A stretch of 64,000 nt of DNA from Burkholderiales bacterium (GCA_026954015.1 JAIXLP010000010.1:17780-81779), one strand, 5' to 3'. Shown: positions 42,991-52,412, numbered from the stretch's first letter. A program made the numbers and translations. The notes: a model not told the origin generated them from the sequence alone.

Positions 42991-43287
42991 ATGGATCGAC
43001 GCAGCACTTCCACGCATTTCACCGCCCGCATCGACGGCGAAGACCTCCAGGTGGACGCGCCGGGCTACCAGCCGCTGCTGGATTCGCTGGAATCTGGCGG
43101 CGTCACCTGGCCTTCATCATGTCGCGAAGGCACCTGCGGCACCTGCATCGGGCGGCTCAAGGCCGGCAAGGTGCGCTACGAGATGCAATGGTTCGTGCTC
43201 TCCGACCAGGACGTGGAAGACGGGTTCATCCTGCCGTGCATCGCCTTTCCCGAAAGCGACGTGACCCTGGAAGGCTCGTCGTTCTAA
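42991..43287 (+). CDS. 2Fe-2S ferredoxin-like protein
   Basis: 98-residue plant-type [2Fe-2S] ferredoxin. The cluster cysteines are C-x4-C-x2-C in SCREGTCGTCIGRL plus a distal one in GFILPCIAFPES. Single-domain, so it is probably a soluble electron carrier for an oxygenase or reductase not present here. ATG 42991 follows a repeat copy. Not the HscA-associated Fdx, which has a different arrangement around the first three cysteines. Confidence 0.9.
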   Translation: MDRRSTSTHFTARIDGEDLQVDAPGYQPLLDSLESGGVTWPSSCREGTCGTCIGRLKAGKVRYEMQWFVLSDQDVEDGFILPCIAFPESDVTLEGSSF

Positions 43288-43416
43288 AATCGCATGCTTT
43301 GGGGAGCGATACCGCTCCCAGCCGCCCTGCCCAGGGGTGTCGCGCCTGTTCTTCAGGGTTTGGTCCAGCCGGGAACGCCGCCATCGCTGGTCATGGCCAA
43401 CACGAAAGCCCTTAGC

Positions 43417-44538
43417 ATGAACACCGCCTTGTCTCCCGTACCGATCGCTCCCGTGCAGGACATCGTGGCCGAGCTGGCCGCCGGCCGCATGGTGATCCTC
43501 GTGGACGAGGAAGACCGCGAAAACGAAGGTGACCTCATCCTCGCGGCCGACCACGTCACGGCCGCCGCCGTGAACTTCATGGCGCGCTTCGCCCGTGGCC
43601 TGATCTGCCTGACGCTGCGGCGCGAGGCATGCGAGCGCCTGCACCTGCCGCCGATGGCGGCGCACAACGGCGCCAAGCTCGGCACCGCGTTCACCGTCTC
43701 GATCGAGGCGGCCGAGGGCGTCACCACGGGCATCTCCGCCGCCGACCGCGCGCACACCATTGCCACCGCGGTGGCGCGCGGTGCCCAGCCGAGCGACCTG
43801 GTGCAGCCCGGCCACGTCTTTCCGCTGCAGGCGGTCGACGGCGGCGTGCTGATGCGCGCCGGACACACCGAGGCCGGCTGCGACCTGGCAGCACTCGCCG
43901 GCTGCACCCCGGCCGCGGTGATCTGCGAAGTGATGAAGGACGACGGCACGATGGCGCGCCTGCCCGATCTGCAGATCTTCGCCGCCGAGCATGGCCTGAA
44001 GGTGGGCACGATCGCCGACCTCATCGAATACCGCAGCCGCACCGAATCGCTGGTGAGCAAGGTTGGCAGCAGGCCGATTTCCACGCCGTGGGGTGAATTC
44101 ACCGCGCATGCGTTTCGCGACGCGCCGAGCCAGAACGTGCACCTTGCGCTGGTCAAGGGCCAGTGGGCCGCTCAGGAGAGCGTGGCCGTGCGCGTGCACG
44201 AGCCGCTCTCGACGTTCGACCTGCTCGAAGTGAGCACGAGCATGCATTCCTGGAGCCTGCGCGAGAGCCTGCGCTACCTGGAAGCGCAGGGCCGCGGCGT
44301 GGCCGTGCTGCTCAATTGCGGCGAGAGCGCGCAGCAGCTGCTCGCACAGTTCGACGGCACCGCGCGCGCCACCCATGCGCCCGAACGCGGCCGCATGGAC
44401 CTGCGCACCTACGGCATCGGCGCGCAAATCCTGCGCGAAGTGGGCGTCACGCGCATGCAGCTCATGGGCCAGCCCAGGCGCCTGCCCAGCATGGTCGGCT
44501 ACGGGCTCGAGATCACCGGCTACATCCCCAAGGAATGA
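43417..44538 (+). CDS. ribB: DHBP synthase with degenerate GTP cyclohydrolase II domain
   Basis: 373-residue riboflavin enzyme. Residues 1-205 are 3,4-dihydroxy-2-butanone 4-phosphate synthase with [26 protein letters not shown] and the conserved acidic residues. The C-terminal half has the GTP cyclohydrolase II fold but lacks the zinc cysteines: where active enzymes have C-L-T-G-D...L-R-C-D-C the sequence is [20 protein letters not shown]. So it is a RibBX-type protein with only the first activity expected. No FMN riboswitch motif is visible in the 129-bp leader. An alternative ATG is at 43393. Confidence 0.93.
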   Translation: MNTALSPVPIAPVQDIVAELAAGRMVILVDEEDRENEGDLILAADHVTAAAVNFMARFARGLICLTLRREACERLHLPPMAAHNGAKLGTAFTVSIEAAEGVTTGISAADRAHTIATAVARGAQPSDLVQPGHVFPLQAVDGGVLMRAGHTEAGCDLAALAGCTPAAVICEVMKDDGTMARLPDLQIFAAEHGLKVGTIADLIEYRSRTESLVSKVGSRPISTPWGEFTAHAFRDAPSQNVHLALVKGQWAAQESVAVRVHEPLSTFDLLEVSTSMHSWSLRESLRYLEAQGRGVAVLLNCGESAQQLLAQFDGTARATHAPERGRMDLRTYGIGAQILREVGVTRMQLMGQPRRLPSMVGYGLEITGYIPKE

Positions 44539-44542
44539 CACG

Positions 44543-45007
44543 ATGCAGAACGCAGACAAGGGCACGGTCGAGCGCCAGAACGGCGCGCCACTACGCATAG
44601 GCATCGTGCAGGCACGCTTCAACGCCAGCATCACCAATGCACTCGCCAGCGCCTGCACCGCGGCGCTGCTCGAACTGGGCGTTGAGCAGGAGCACATCGT
44701 GCACGTGCACGTGCCCGGTGCGCTCGAAATCCCGCTGGCGCTGCAGGCCCTGGCCGCGCAAGAGCGGTTCGACGCGCTGATCGCGATCGGCTGCGTGATC
44801 CGCGGCGAGACCTACCATTTCGAGCTCGTGGCCAACGAATCGAGCAGCGGCGTGACGCGCGTCGCGCTCGACCACCGGATCCCGATCGCCAACGCCATCC
44901 TCACCACCGAAGACCTCGACCAGGCAATCACGCGCCAGAACGAGAAGGGGCGCGACGCGGCCCTGGTGGCGGTGGAAATGGCCAACCTGCTGGGGGCGCT
45001 TTCGTGA
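44543..45007 (+). CDS. ribH: Lumazine synthase
   Basis: 154-residue enzyme that condenses the ribB product with the pyrimidine intermediate to 6,7-dimethyl-8-ribityllumazine. Motifs [25 protein letters not shown] and the phosphate-binding [14 protein letters not shown] with catalytic His. Starts 4 bp after ribB and overlaps nusB by GTGA. Confidence 0.97.
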   Translation: MQNADKGTVERQNGAPLRIGIVQARFNASITNALASACTAALLELGVEQEHIVHVHVPGALEIPLALQALAAQERFDALIAIGCVIRGETYHFELVANESSSGVTRVALDHRIPIANAILTTEDLDQAITRQNEKGRDAALVAVEMANLLGALS

Positions 45008-45492
45008 GTGGCACCACGACACGCGCCACGCCGCGCAAGAGCAGCGCGCTCTCGGGCCGCTCGCGCGCCCGCGAGTTTGCGCTGCAGGCGCTCTACCAGC
45101 ACCTCGTGGGCGGCAATGCCGCCGCCGACATCGACCTCTTCACGCGCGACCTCTCGGGCTTTCACAAGGCCGACGCCGCGCACTACGCCGCGCTGCTGCA
45201 CGGCTGCATCGATACGGCCACCGAGCTCGATGCGCTCATCGAGCCGCACCTGGATCGCCGCTGGGCCGAAATCTCGCCGATCGAGCACGCGGTGATGTGG
45301 ATGGGCACCTACGAGTTCCTGCACTGCCCCGACGTCCCGTGGCGCGTGGTGCTCAACGAGTGCATTGAGCTATCCAAATCGTTCGGCGGCACCGACGGCT
45401 ACAAATACGTGAACGGCGTGCTCAACCACCTTGCGCCGCAACTGCGCCCCGCCGAGGTGGCCGCCGACCAGGCCCACAGACACCACGCGTGA
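45004..45492 (+). CDS. nusB: Transcription antitermination factor NusB
   Basis: 162-residue RNA-binding factor needed for antitermination in rRNA operons with Nus[17 protein letters not shown] at the start of the fold, then the core [17 protein letters not shown] and the C-terminal [23 protein letters not shown] start overlaps the ribH stop (GTGA). The ribH-nusB pairing is widespread. Confidence 0.97.
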   Translation: MSGTTTRATPRKSSALSGRSRAREFALQALYQHLVGGNAAADIDLFTRDLSGFHKADAAHYAALLHGCIDTATELDALIEPHLDRRWAEISPIEHAVMWMGTYEFLHCPDVPWRVVLNECIELSKSFGGTDGYKYVNGVLNHLAPQLRPAEVAADQAHRHHA

Positions 45493-46682
45493 CCGCCATG
45501 CAATTTGCCACCCGCACCGAACGGATCGACCCGTTCTACGTCATGGAAATGGCCAAGACCGCGCAGGCACTGGCGCACGAGGCGGCCCACACGCGAGAGC
45601 AGATGATCTTCCTGAACGTCGGCGAGCCGGATTTCACCGCGCCGCCGCTGGTGCAGGAAGCCGCCGCACGCGCGATCCGCGACGGGTGCACGCAGTACAC
45701 GAACGCGCTCGGGCTCGAAGCGCTGCGTGAGGCGATCAGCCATTGGTACGGCACGCGCTTTCAGGTCAACGTACCCGCAAGCCGCATCGTTATCACCGCG
45801 GGCGCCTCGGCGGCGCTGCACCTGGCGTGCCTTGCGCTCATCAACGCGGGCGACGAAATCCTGATGTCCGACCCTGGCTACCCCTGCAACCGCCACTTCG
45901 TGAGCGCGGCCGAGGGCGTGCCGGTGCTGATCCCGACCAACGCCGAAGAACGCTACCAGCTCAGCAGCGCGAAGGTGCGGGCCGCCTGGGGCGAAAAAAC
46001 GCGCGGCGTGCTGCTGGCCTCACCCTCCAACCCCACGGGCACCTCGATCGCGCCCGAGGCGCTGCGCGCCATCCACGACGTGGTGCGCGAGCGCGGCGGT
46101 CTCACGCTGATCGATGAAATCTACCTGGGCCTGTCCTACGACGCCACCTACGGTCATACCGCGCTCGCGCTGGGCGACGACGTCATCAGCATCAACAGCT
46201 TCAGCAAGTACTTCAACATGACCGGCTGGCGCCTGGGCTGGATGGTGGTGCCGCAGGCCATGGTGGCCGTGGTCGAGCGCCTGGCGCAAAACCTCTTCAT
46301 CTGCGCGTCCACCGTGGCACAGCACGCGGCGCTGGCCTGCTTCGAGCCCGAGAGCATCGCCACGTACGAAAGCCGCCGCGCCGAATTCAAGGCGCGGCGC
46401 GACTACTTCATCCCGGCGCTGAACGACCTCGGCCTGTCCGTGCCCGTGATGCCGGACGGCGCCTTCTACGCCTGGGCGGACTGCACGCAGGCCGCGCGCA
46501 GGCTGGGCGTGGACGGCAGTTGGGATTTCGTGCTCGACCTCATGCGCCGCACGCATCTGGCGGCCACGCCGGGGCGCGATTTCGGGCACGCCGAGACCGG
46601 GCATTTCATCCGTTTTTCCACCGCCAACGCGATGGCCCAGTTGCACGAGGCCATCGCGCGCCTGCGCCGGGAGCTTGCCTGA
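45489..46682 (+). CDS. PLP-dependent aminotransferase (AspC-like)
   Basis: 397-residue class I/II aminotransferase. Motifs [26 protein letters not shown] and the PLP lysine in [18 protein letters not shown]. Substrate unknown. GTG 45489 overlaps the nusB stop; ATG 45498 three codons later is an equal candidate. It ends in TGATG, the A being shared with the ybgC start, so it is part of the ribB-ribH-nusB-ybgC-tolQRA run. Confidence 0.9.
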   Translation: MTAMQFATRTERIDPFYVMEMAKTAQALAHEAAHTREQMIFLNVGEPDFTAPPLVQEAAARAIRDGCTQYTNALGLEALREAISHWYGTRFQVNVPASRIVITAGASAALHLACLALINAGDEILMSDPGYPCNRHFVSAAEGVPVLIPTNAEERYQLSSAKVRAAWGEKTRGVLLASPSNPTGTSIAPEALRAIHDVVRERGGLTLIDEIYLGLSYDATYGHTALALGDDVISINSFSKYFNMTGWRLGWMVVPQAMVAVVERLAQNLFICASTVAQHAALACFEPESIATYESRRAEFKARRDYFIPALNDLGLSVPVMPDGAFYAWADCTQAARRLGVDGSWDFVLDLMRRTHLAATPGRDFGHAETGHFIRFSTANAMAQLHEAIARLRRELA

Positions 46683-47098
46683 TGGCCTTCACGTGGCCCG
46701 TGCGCGTGTACTGGGAAGACACCGACGCGGGCGGCATCGTCTTCTATGCCAATTACCTGAAATTCTTCGAACGCGCGCGCACCGAATGGCTGCGCGCGCT
46801 CGGCCATGGCCAGCAGCAGCTCAGGGAGCGCACCGGCGGCATGTTCGTCGTGACGAACGCCGAGCTGCGCTATCTGCGCCCCGCGCGACTGGACGATGAA
46901 CTCCTGGTGACGGCGCAAGTCCAGACCTGCAGCCGCGCCAGCCTCACCGTCGCGCAGCAGGCGCTGCTGCCCGCTGCGACGCCCGGCAACGCGCCCACGC
47001 TGCTGTGCGAGGCCCGCATCCGCATCGGCTGGGTTGACGGCGACACGCTGCGCCCGGCACGCCTGCCCAACGCTTTACTGGAACAACTCTCCCCATGA
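46682..47098 (+). CDS. ybgC: Acyl-CoA thioesterase YbgC
   Basis: 138-residue hot-dog-fold thioesterase of the Tol-Pal cluster. The active-site segment is VYWEDTDAGGIVFYANYLKF with the catalytic Asp. In E. coli ybgC is the first gene of ybgC-tolQRAB-pal and may act on phospholipid-linked acyl-CoAs. Overlaps its neighbours on both sides by 1-4 bp. Confidence 0.95.
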   Translation: MAFTWPVRVYWEDTDAGGIVFYANYLKFFERARTEWLRALGHGQQQLRERTGGMFVVTNAELRYLRPARLDDELLVTAQVQTCSRASLTVAQQALLPAATPGNAPTLLCEARIRIGWVDGDTLRPARLPNALLEQLSP

Positions 47099-47799
47099 CC
47101 CCGTCGCAAGACCTGAACATCCTGAGCCTCGTGCTCAACGCCAGCTGGGTGGTGCAGCTCGTCATGCTGCTGCTGCTCGTCGTCTCGGTCGCCAGCTGGG
47201 CCGCGATCTTTCGCAAGATCTTCGGCCTGAAGAAGATCAACGCGCTCAACGACGAATTCGAGCGCGACTTCTGGTCCGGCACCAGCCTCAACGACCTCTA
47301 CGCCGGCGCGGTGCAGAACGCGCGCAGCAGCGGCCCGATGGAGCGCATCTTCGCCAGCGGCATGCGTGAATTCCACAAGCTGCGCGAGCGCCACATCAGC
47401 GACGTGGGCACGCTCCTGGATGGCGCGCGGCGTGCGATGCGCGCGAGCTTCCAGCGCGAGATGGACGTGATCGAAACCCACCTCTCCTTCCTTGGCTCGG
47501 TCGCATCGGTCAGCCCCTACGTAGGCCTGTTCGGCACCGTCTGGGGCATCATGCACGCGTTCACGGGCTTCTCGGGCATGGAGCAGGTGACTCTCGCCAC
47601 CGTGGCGCCCGGCATCGCCGAAGCGCTCGTCGCCACCGCGCTCGGCCTGTTCGCCGCCATCCCCGCCGTGATCGCCTACAACCGCTTCGCGCGCGACATC
47701 GACCGCGTCGCGATCCAGCAGGAGACCTTCATCGAGGAGTTCTCCAACATCCTGCAGCGCAACCTCGGCGGCCACCCGCCCGCCCCCGCCGCGCACTGA
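47095..47799 (+). CDS. tolQ: Tol-Pal protein TolQ
   Basis: 234-residue inner membrane protein with three membrane helices (about 20-40, 140-160, 175-195). With TolR it uses the proton gradient to drive TolA for outer membrane constriction. Helices 2 and 3 carry [19 protein letters not shown] and [20 protein letters not shown], the channel motifs shared with ExbB/MotA. Confidence 0.97.
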   Translation: MTPSQDLNILSLVLNASWVVQLVMLLLLVVSVASWAAIFRKIFGLKKINALNDEFERDFWSGTSLNDLYAGAVQNARSSGPMERIFASGMREFHKLRERHISDVGTLLDGARRAMRASFQREMDVIETHLSFLGSVASVSPYVGLFGTVWGIMHAFTGFSGMEQVTLATVAPGIAEALVATALGLFAAIPAVIAYNRFARDIDRVAIQQETFIEEFSNILQRNLGGHPPAPAAH

Positions 47800-47811
47800 A
47801 GGGAGAGCCGC

Positions 47812-48237
47812 ATGCCCCACATGGCCTCCCGCGGCCACGGCCGCCGCCGCTCGATGAACGAAATCAACATGGTGCCGTTCATCGACGTGATGCTGGTGCT
47901 GCTCATCATCTTCATGGTGACGGCGCCCATGCTCACCCCAAGCTCGATCAACGTACCCTCGGTCGGCAAGGGCAGCACGGTGCCCAAGGCGCGCGCCGAC
48001 GTGATCGTCGAGAAGGACGGCAGCATCCGCTTCAAGGCCGACGGCAACGAGCGCGCCGTGACCGCGCAGAGCCTGGGCGCCGTCGCAAGCAGCTGGCTCA
48101 AGGACCAGCCCGAGGACACGCCGGTGCTCATCAGCGCCGACAAGAACGTCTCCTACGACAACGTGATGCAGGCCATGAGTGCCCTGCAACGCGCCGGAGT
48201 GCCGCGCGTGGCGCTGGCCGTCAAGAGCAGCAACTGA
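47812..48237 (+). CDS. tolR: Tol-Pal protein TolR
   Basis: 141-residue single-span inner membrane protein. [20 protein letters not shown] contains the membrane helix with the essential Asp. The periplasmic domain follows and ends VAPR-like in [17 protein letters not shown] overlaps the tolA start at its stop (TGATG). Confidence 0.97.
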   Translation: MPHMASRGHGRRRSMNEINMVPFIDVMLVLLIIFMVTAPMLTPSSINVPSVGKGSTVPKARADVIVEKDGSIRFKADGNERAVTAQSLGAVASSWLKDQPEDTPVLISADKNVSYDNVMQAMSALQRAGVPRVALAVKSSN

Positions 48238-49190
48238 TGTCCCCAGGTACGCAAGACGAGCGCGACCTGTTTGCCCCGGCCATGCCGGGCGGGCGCAAGC
48301 GCGCGATCGCGCTGGCGGTGCTTGCACACCTCGTGCTGATCGGCGCGCTCACCTGGGGCGTGCACTGGAAGACCAGCAGCGACCAGCCCGCCGTCGAAGC
48401 CGAGCTCTGGTCCGCCGTGCCGCAGCAGGCCGCGCCGCGCGCCGTCACCCCGCCACCACCACCGCCCCCTCCTCCCGCGCCCGCACCCCAGCCAGCGCCA
48501 CCGCCGCAACCCGCGCCGCCTCCACCCCAGCAGACCGAGCCGCGGCCGAGCGACGCGGACATCGCACTCGAGCGTCAGAAAAAGCGCGAGGAAGCAGAAA
48601 AGCGGCACCTGGCCGAGCTGGAACAGCAAAAGCGCGAACGCGCCGAAAAGGAACGCGCCCAGAAGGAAGAAGCGCGCAAGCAGGCCGTCGCCGCCCAACA
48701 GGCGAAGGAAAAGGCCGAACAGGAAAAAGCGGAAAAGGAAAAGGCCGCGAAAGCCGCCGAGCAGGAACGCCAGCGCAAGCTGGCCGATGAAAAACGCAAG
48801 GCCGAAGCCGACGCCAAGCGCGCCGAAGCCTTCCGCCAGGACCAGCTCAGGCGCATGCAGGGGCTGGCCAACGCCACCGGCGCCGACACAGCCACGGGCA
48901 CAGCGCAGAAAAGCAGCGGCCCCTCGGGCAGCTACGGCGGACGTGTGGCGGCCAAGGTGAAACCCAACATCGTCTACCCCGACACGCTGCCCGGCAACCC
49001 GCGCGCCGAGGTGGAAGTACGCGCCGCGCCCGACGGCACCATCGTGGGCGTGCGCCTGACCCAGCCCAGCGGCAACGCCGCCTGGGACGACGCCGTGGTG
49101 CGCGCCCTCTACAAGACCGAAACCCTGCCGCGCGACGTGGACGGGCGCGTGCCCTCTTCGCTCGTCATCGGTTTCCGGCCCAAGGACTGA
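48237..49190 (+). CDS. tolA: Tol-Pal protein TolA
   Basis: 317-residue energy-transducing protein spanning the periplasm. Membrane helix near residues 22-42 ([20 protein letters not shown]), a Pro-rich run, a long charged Lys/Glu/Ala coiled coil (about residues 110-205), and a C-terminal domain ([30 protein letters not shown]) that resembles TonB/TolA domain III. tolB and pal, usually next, are not found downstream; the gene is followed by a repeat copy and an unrelated minus-strand islet. Confidence 0.95.
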   Translation: MSPGTQDERDLFAPAMPGGRKRAIALAVLAHLVLIGALTWGVHWKTSSDQPAVEAELWSAVPQQAAPRAVTPPPPPPPPPAPAPQPAPPPQPAPPPPQQTEPRPSDADIALERQKKREEAEKRHLAELEQQKRERAEKERAQKEEARKQAVAAQQAKEKAEQEKAEKEKAAKAAEQERQRKLADEKRKAEADAKRAEAFRQDQLRRMQGLANATGADTATGTAQKSSGPSGSYGGRVAAKVKPNIVYPDTLPGNPRAEVEVRAAPDGTIVGVRLTQPSGNAAWDDAVVRALYKTETLPRDVDGRVPSSLVIGFRPKD

Positions 49191-49217
49191 CGCGCGCCAG
49201 CGGCGCCGCTCGCGCAG

Positions 49218-49275
49218 ATTTATAAAAATCCATAGCTGCTCGCGCTTGCCCAGCAAGCGCTAGCGGCATAAAACA
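49218..49275 (+). repeat. Dispersed palindromic repeat after tolA
   Basis: Copy G. TTTATAAAAATCCATAGCTG, arms GCGCTTG (49242-49248) and CAAGCGC (49254-49260), then TAGCGGCATAAAA. It lies exactly at the junction between tolA and the accessory islet. Confidence 0.85.
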
Positions 49276-49282
49276 CTTGAAT

Positions 49283-49804
49283 TCATAGCCAGCGCCGCAC
49301 CCGCGCGCAGTAGCGCAGGTAAGCCTCGCCAAATTTCTCGCGCAGCACGCGCTCTTCCGGCGCGATCTGGAAACGCGAGATGTAAGCAACGAACAACGCA
49401 ACGCCCACCAACGCCAGCGGATGCGCCAGGCGTGCGCACCACGCCAGCAGCAGACACGCCAGCCCCAGATACATTGGGTTGCGCGAGTACCGGTACGGCC
49501 CTGCCTCCACGAACACGCGGGTGCGCTGCGGCACGTGCGGATCGAACGTGGTGCCCGCGCGCCGGAAATACCACAGGGACCAGAGGCCGATCCCGACGCC
49601 CGCGCCCGCCAAGCACCACGACGCCACGGGTAGCCACGTGCCACCAACAGTCCACGCCGACGTCCAACGAGCCAAGGCCCACGACACTGCGGCGGCGACG
49701 AGCGCGACCATCGGCGGCGGAACCTTGCACTCCAGGGTCACCGTGAACTTGTCCAGCACGAGTCCGCCTTCTCCCAGCATGCCATTGCGTGGTGGGTACT
49801 TCAC
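49283..49804 (-). CDS. Isoprenylcysteine/phospholipid methyltransferase-like membrane protein
   Basis: 173-residue integral membrane protein with about four helices, of the isoprenylcysteine carboxyl methyltransferase/PEMT-like superfamily. The SAM-binding C-terminal half is visible as AGPYRYSRNPMYLGLACLLL and APEERVLREKFGEAYLRY. Bacterial members often have unknown substrates. The start is uncertain: ATG codons at residues 1, 9 and 32 are all possible, and the last sits directly before the first helix. Last gene of the minus-strand islet. Confidence 0.8.
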   Translation of the reverse strand: MKYPPRNGMLGEGGLVLDKFTVTLECKVPPPMVALVAAAVSWALARWTSAWTVGGTWLPVASWCLAGAGVGIGLWSLWYFRRAGTTFDPHVPQRTRVFVEAGPYRYSRNPMYLGLACLLLAWCARLAHPLALVGVALFVAYISRFQIAPEERVLREKFGEAYLRYCARVRRWL

Positions 49805-49902
49805 GCCATGCTGGCAACTATTGCGCGGACGACCTTTCGATCGTCAGGAAAGCAATCGCCAACCTTGACCTGTTCGCGAAGCGCGGACTCTCGAATATGC
49901 CT

Positions 49903-49924
49903 GCAAACCAGCCTGCTGGTTTGC
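49903..49924. repeat. 22-bp inverted repeat in the islet
   Basis: Perfect 10-bp arms GCAAACCAGC/GCTGGTTTGC separated by CT. No T-run on either side, so not a standard terminator. It lies in the 140-bp gap (49805-49944) between the split zinc-ribbon gene and the methyltransferase gene. Confidence 0.6.
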
Positions 49925-49944
49925 CCGCCAGGCGAAGGCACCTG

Positions 49945-50419
49945 CTATTCGACTGGAGTGACTCCGGGACCAGCTCCCGAAGGGTCGAAAATAGCTCCAC
50001 AGCGTTTGCATATCCACGAACGTTCCCACGCCGCACGCCGGGCACCGTCTTCCGCGCTGCGTTTCTTGTAGCCCGTGGCCAGGCGGTAAATGGCGACGAC
50101 GATGAGAGCCAGGAGAAGCAGGTGCAGCCACAGCGGGCTGCCGTGGTGCGTGAGGTCAGGCCCAGACGGAAGGCACTATGAAGAACGCGACAACGGCCCC
50201 GATGAGCGAATACCACAGTGCATTGGTGGTTAATTCCGGAGCGGCGGCGCGTTTGGCGAATTCCGTCAACGTCGTGTGGGTGGACTCATGGTCCGCCGTG
50301 AACCGTCCGCTGCCATCCCCGCCCTCGCTCGTTCCCTTGCTCTCGGTAACGGACTTGCCCTGCTCGTACGCGACGGAACACAACAGAACGTCATTGGATT
50401 CACATTTCGGGCATTGCAT
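49945..50419 (-). pseudogene. Two-zinc-ribbon membrane protein with a frameshift
   Basis: ATG 50419 follows AGGAAGGA and starts MQCPKCESNDVLLCSVAYEQ, a zinc ribbon followed by a polar region and a membrane helix (LWYSLIGAVVAFFIVPSVWA), then TGA at 50156-50158. In the next frame the sequence continues without pause: PDLTHHGSPLWLHLLLLALI (second helix), then RSWICKRCGAIFDPSGAG, a second C-x2-C knuckle, and stops at 49945-49947. Dropping one G of the GGG in GTCTGGGCCTGAC joins the halves exactly (Val-Trp-Pro-Asp). Proteins of this N-ribbon, two-helix, C-ribbon plan are familiar as hypothetical proteins. It is a real frameshift, a sequencing error or programmed shifting. Confidence 0.7.
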
Positions 50420-50510
50420 CGTCAGTTTCCTTCCTTCTGATTTCAAGAATCAGTCCGTGGTTTTCGATCGACCGGACAACCGTCTTCCGCCATCGGCCGC
50501 CGGCTCGCCG

Positions 50511-50939
50511 CTATTGATATTGCGTGCCGTTCCATTTGAAGATATAGGTACCGCTCTCAAACCGCAGGTCATGCATTCCATTGTGCATGGCCGGTAGCGC
50601 AAAGACCTTGCCGGCGGTGGCGGCAAGCATGATCGCGGCCGGGGCATAGCCGGAAGGCGTCGCGAGCACCGCCCATGTCTGGCAGCCTGCGGAGCCGCAC
50701 CCTCCCATACCATCGGAGCGAGCCAGCAGATCGGGGCGATGATCGCCATTGAGATCGACATGTCCCACCGTCAAGGGCTGTACGTCGTCATAGTCCGACC
50801 CGAGGGCCTTCTGCAGTGCGGTCGTTTCGGTTGCTGTCGGTTTGGCGTCAACCGTGATGGCGGTCGGATCGTCCGCCGCGACGGCCTGGGTCGCTATTCC
50901 ACCCGCGGCCAGCGCCAGCAAGATACAAATGGCTTTCAT
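50511..50939 (-). CDS. Exported protein with FG-GAP/EF-hand-like calcium loop
   Basis: 142-residue predicted secreted protein. ATG 50939 has AGGAGG upstream and begins the signal peptide MKAICILLALAAGGIATQAV ending VAADD. The mature part has HVDLNGDHRPDLLARSDG, a D-x-N-x-D-x3-D calcium loop as in FG-GAP repeats, then CGSAGC followed by a beta-rich tail ending KWNGTQYQ. I do not recognise a named family; proteins with DLDGDGRPD and C-G-x-G-G-C are often periplasmic proteins of unknown role. Confidence 0.75.
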   Translation of the reverse strand: MKAICILLALAAGGIATQAVAADDPTAITVDAKPTATETTALQKALGSDYDDVQPLTVGHVDLNGDHRPDLLARSDGMGGCGSAGCQTWAVLATPSGYAPAAIMLAATAGKVFALPAMHNGMHDLRFESGTYIFKWNGTQYQ

Positions 50940-51019
50940 CACTATCCTCCTGTCCATGCCTACCACCATTGCATTGCGACGGCATCGCGGGAGCCCAAGC
51001 ACCTCATGGCGAGCGACGG

Positions 51020-51226
51020 TCAGATGCCGGTCACGAACAACACCAAGCCAACCAAAGCCACCACAGCTCCTACGATACCGATTACGACGGAGAGTCCTCT
51101 GTGCGCCAGCATTGAAAAGAAGCCCGAATAGACCTCGACCCCGGCTTCATTTCGCTGTTTGGCTATATGCCAGTAGGAATAAGCCAGGATTACCACTCCG
51201 ATAACCAATATCACCAAGCCTGTCAT
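51020..51226 (-). CDS. Small two-helix membrane protein
   Basis: 68 residues, with helices at about 3-20 (LVILVIGVVILAYSYWHI) and 46-67 (VVIGIVGAVVALVGLVLFVT) and a basic/polar loop. No recognised family. GGAG lies very close to the start, AAGGAG a little far; both are possible ribosome-binding sites. Same strand and close spacing as the other islet genes. Confidence 0.65.
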   Translation of the reverse strand: MTGLVILVIGVVILAYSYWHIAKQRNEAGVEVYSGFFSMLAHRGLSVVIGIVGAVVALVGLVLFVTGI

Positions 51227-51260
51227 TCTCTCCGTCGTTTTCTCCTTTTCAGGTTTTCGG

Positions 51261-51392
51261 TCATTGCACTACGACGATGTGATCAAACGGCAGTTCGAGA
51301 GCAATCATGCTGTGCGTCGACGCAGCCGCAGCAGCCACCATGCCACCCGCCGCCAGCAGCAACAAGACGCACAAGTCTTTCATCTTGCTCAT
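51261..51392 (-). CDS. 43-residue exported or membrane peptide
   Basis: A short reading frame: M-S-K-M-K-D-L-C, then a hydrophobic stretch VLLLLAAGGMVAAAAAS, then HSMIALELPFDHIVVVQ. AAGGACG lies 6 nt before the ATG and the start is only 9 bp after the stop of the 336-residue gene, so translation coupling is plausible. It looks like a signal peptide followed by a 20-residue mature peptide. No homologue recognised. Confidence 0.5.
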   Translation of the reverse strand: MSKMKDLCVLLLLAAGGMVAAAAASTHSMIALELPFDHIVVVQ

Positions 51393-51401
51393 GGAACGTC
51401 C

Positions 51402-52412
51402 TTACAGGCTCGGCTTGCGCGTCCCGGCCGCGTCGCGTTGCCTTTGCTGTTCCGCCGCCCCGCCGCTGAGCACCGCATTGCGCGAAACCGTAGAGGCGCT
51501 GTAGTCGAGGGGAATATCCAAGACGGTTACGCCGAGCGATTCCACCACGGCGTTCGCAGCGCGCGCCCAATCCGCGGCCTTTTCGGGGAAGAGGCTCTTG
51601 CTGCCCCATGCGCCTTGGGTGCCACCCGGCTCCCTCATCTCGAAGTCGGCATCGACACGCACGGTGCTGAGGCAGGCCGGATTGGCGCTGCGTTCGGATT
51701 TGGGGTCGGGGTTGGAGTGGATACGCGCCAGGTATTCGACATAGCCCCTCTCGATCTTTCCGCCCATCCAGTCGGTATCGACAATCCCGCCGGCGCGGCC
51801 GCCGGCTGCCGAGCCATGGCTCAGGCATGAGTTTTTTTCCAGTTCGGCCATCTGCGCCTTGGACAAAGGATGGCCCTGGTAATCGAACACCCAGTAGAGC
51901 AAATTCGTACCGGTCCCGCTCTCGGGGCCGTATTTCTTGCGCAATTCGGCCACCGTATTGCCGACGCTGGGGGCGGTCTCAGGCGTGAAGCTCAACCCGC
52001 GGCTGACGCCGGCGACGACCGGCTTGCTCGGATACATGGTGAAGAGCAGGCCGACATTTTCTCCGCTGCCGTCCGGGAGCTTTCTTGCGCCGTAAGAGCC
52101 GCCGACGAGAGGATGGTCCGGCAATTGCGAGAACTTGAATCCGATCGACGGCCGGACGCCAACACCGCCATTGAACATGCCGTCGGCCTTCATCCTGGCC
52201 ACCGCTTCGTCCGCCGGCATGCCCAGCGCAAAGGGCCCTGCGCCAAGCTTCGGCACGTTCTGGATGAGTGCGGCGGTCCCTTCCGCCGTCCCCAAGTTGG
52301 GGGGCACGGGAAAAGCGCTGGCGGCGACTGCCACTGGCGCCGCGACCCCCACGGCTGTGACCGATGCGATCGTGAGTGCCACTCGCAGCGGCACGCGACG
52401 GATTGCTTTCAT
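51402..52412 (-). CDS. Exported protein of unknown function
   Basis: 336 residues. ATG 52412 has AAAGGAGG upstream and gives a signal peptide with basic start (MKAIRRVPLRVALTIASVTA) and cleavage near AVAAS. The mature protein begins AFPVPPNLGTAEGTAALIQN; GPFALGMPADEAVARMKADG resembles the short LGM...EA...L...G motif of BamE-like and related periplasmic domains, but this is weak. The middle has a stretch rich in Gly/Asp and two lone cysteines. First gene of the islet operon. Function unknown. Confidence 0.75.
   Translation of the reverse strand: MKAIRRVPLRVALTIASVTAVGVAAPVAVAASAFPVPPNLGTAEGTAALIQNVPKLGAGPFALGMPADEAVARMKADGMFNGGVGVRPSIGFKFSQLPDHPLVGGSYGARKLPDGSGENVGLLFTMYPSKPVVAGVSRGLSFTPETAPSVGNTVAELRKKYGPESGTGTNLLYWVFDYQGHPLSKAQMAELEKNSCLSHGSAAGGRAGGIVDTDWMGGKIERGYVEYLARIHSNPDPKSERSANPACLSTVRVDADFEMREPGGTQGAWGSKSLFPEKAADWARAANAVVESLGVTVLDIPLDYSASTVSRNAVLSGGAAEQQRQRDAAGTRKPSL

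Noticed and set aside
43288..43416. FMN riboswitch upstream of ribB
   Set aside because: The leader lacks the conserved RFN blocks (no GGGGCAGGGTG or CCGACAGT-like segments).
48440..48540. Proline-codon repeat in tolA
   Set aside because: This is the normal proline-rich segment of TolA, not a regulatory or mobile repeat. The same holds for the Pro-Ala repeat in the OmpA-family gene (18217-18300).
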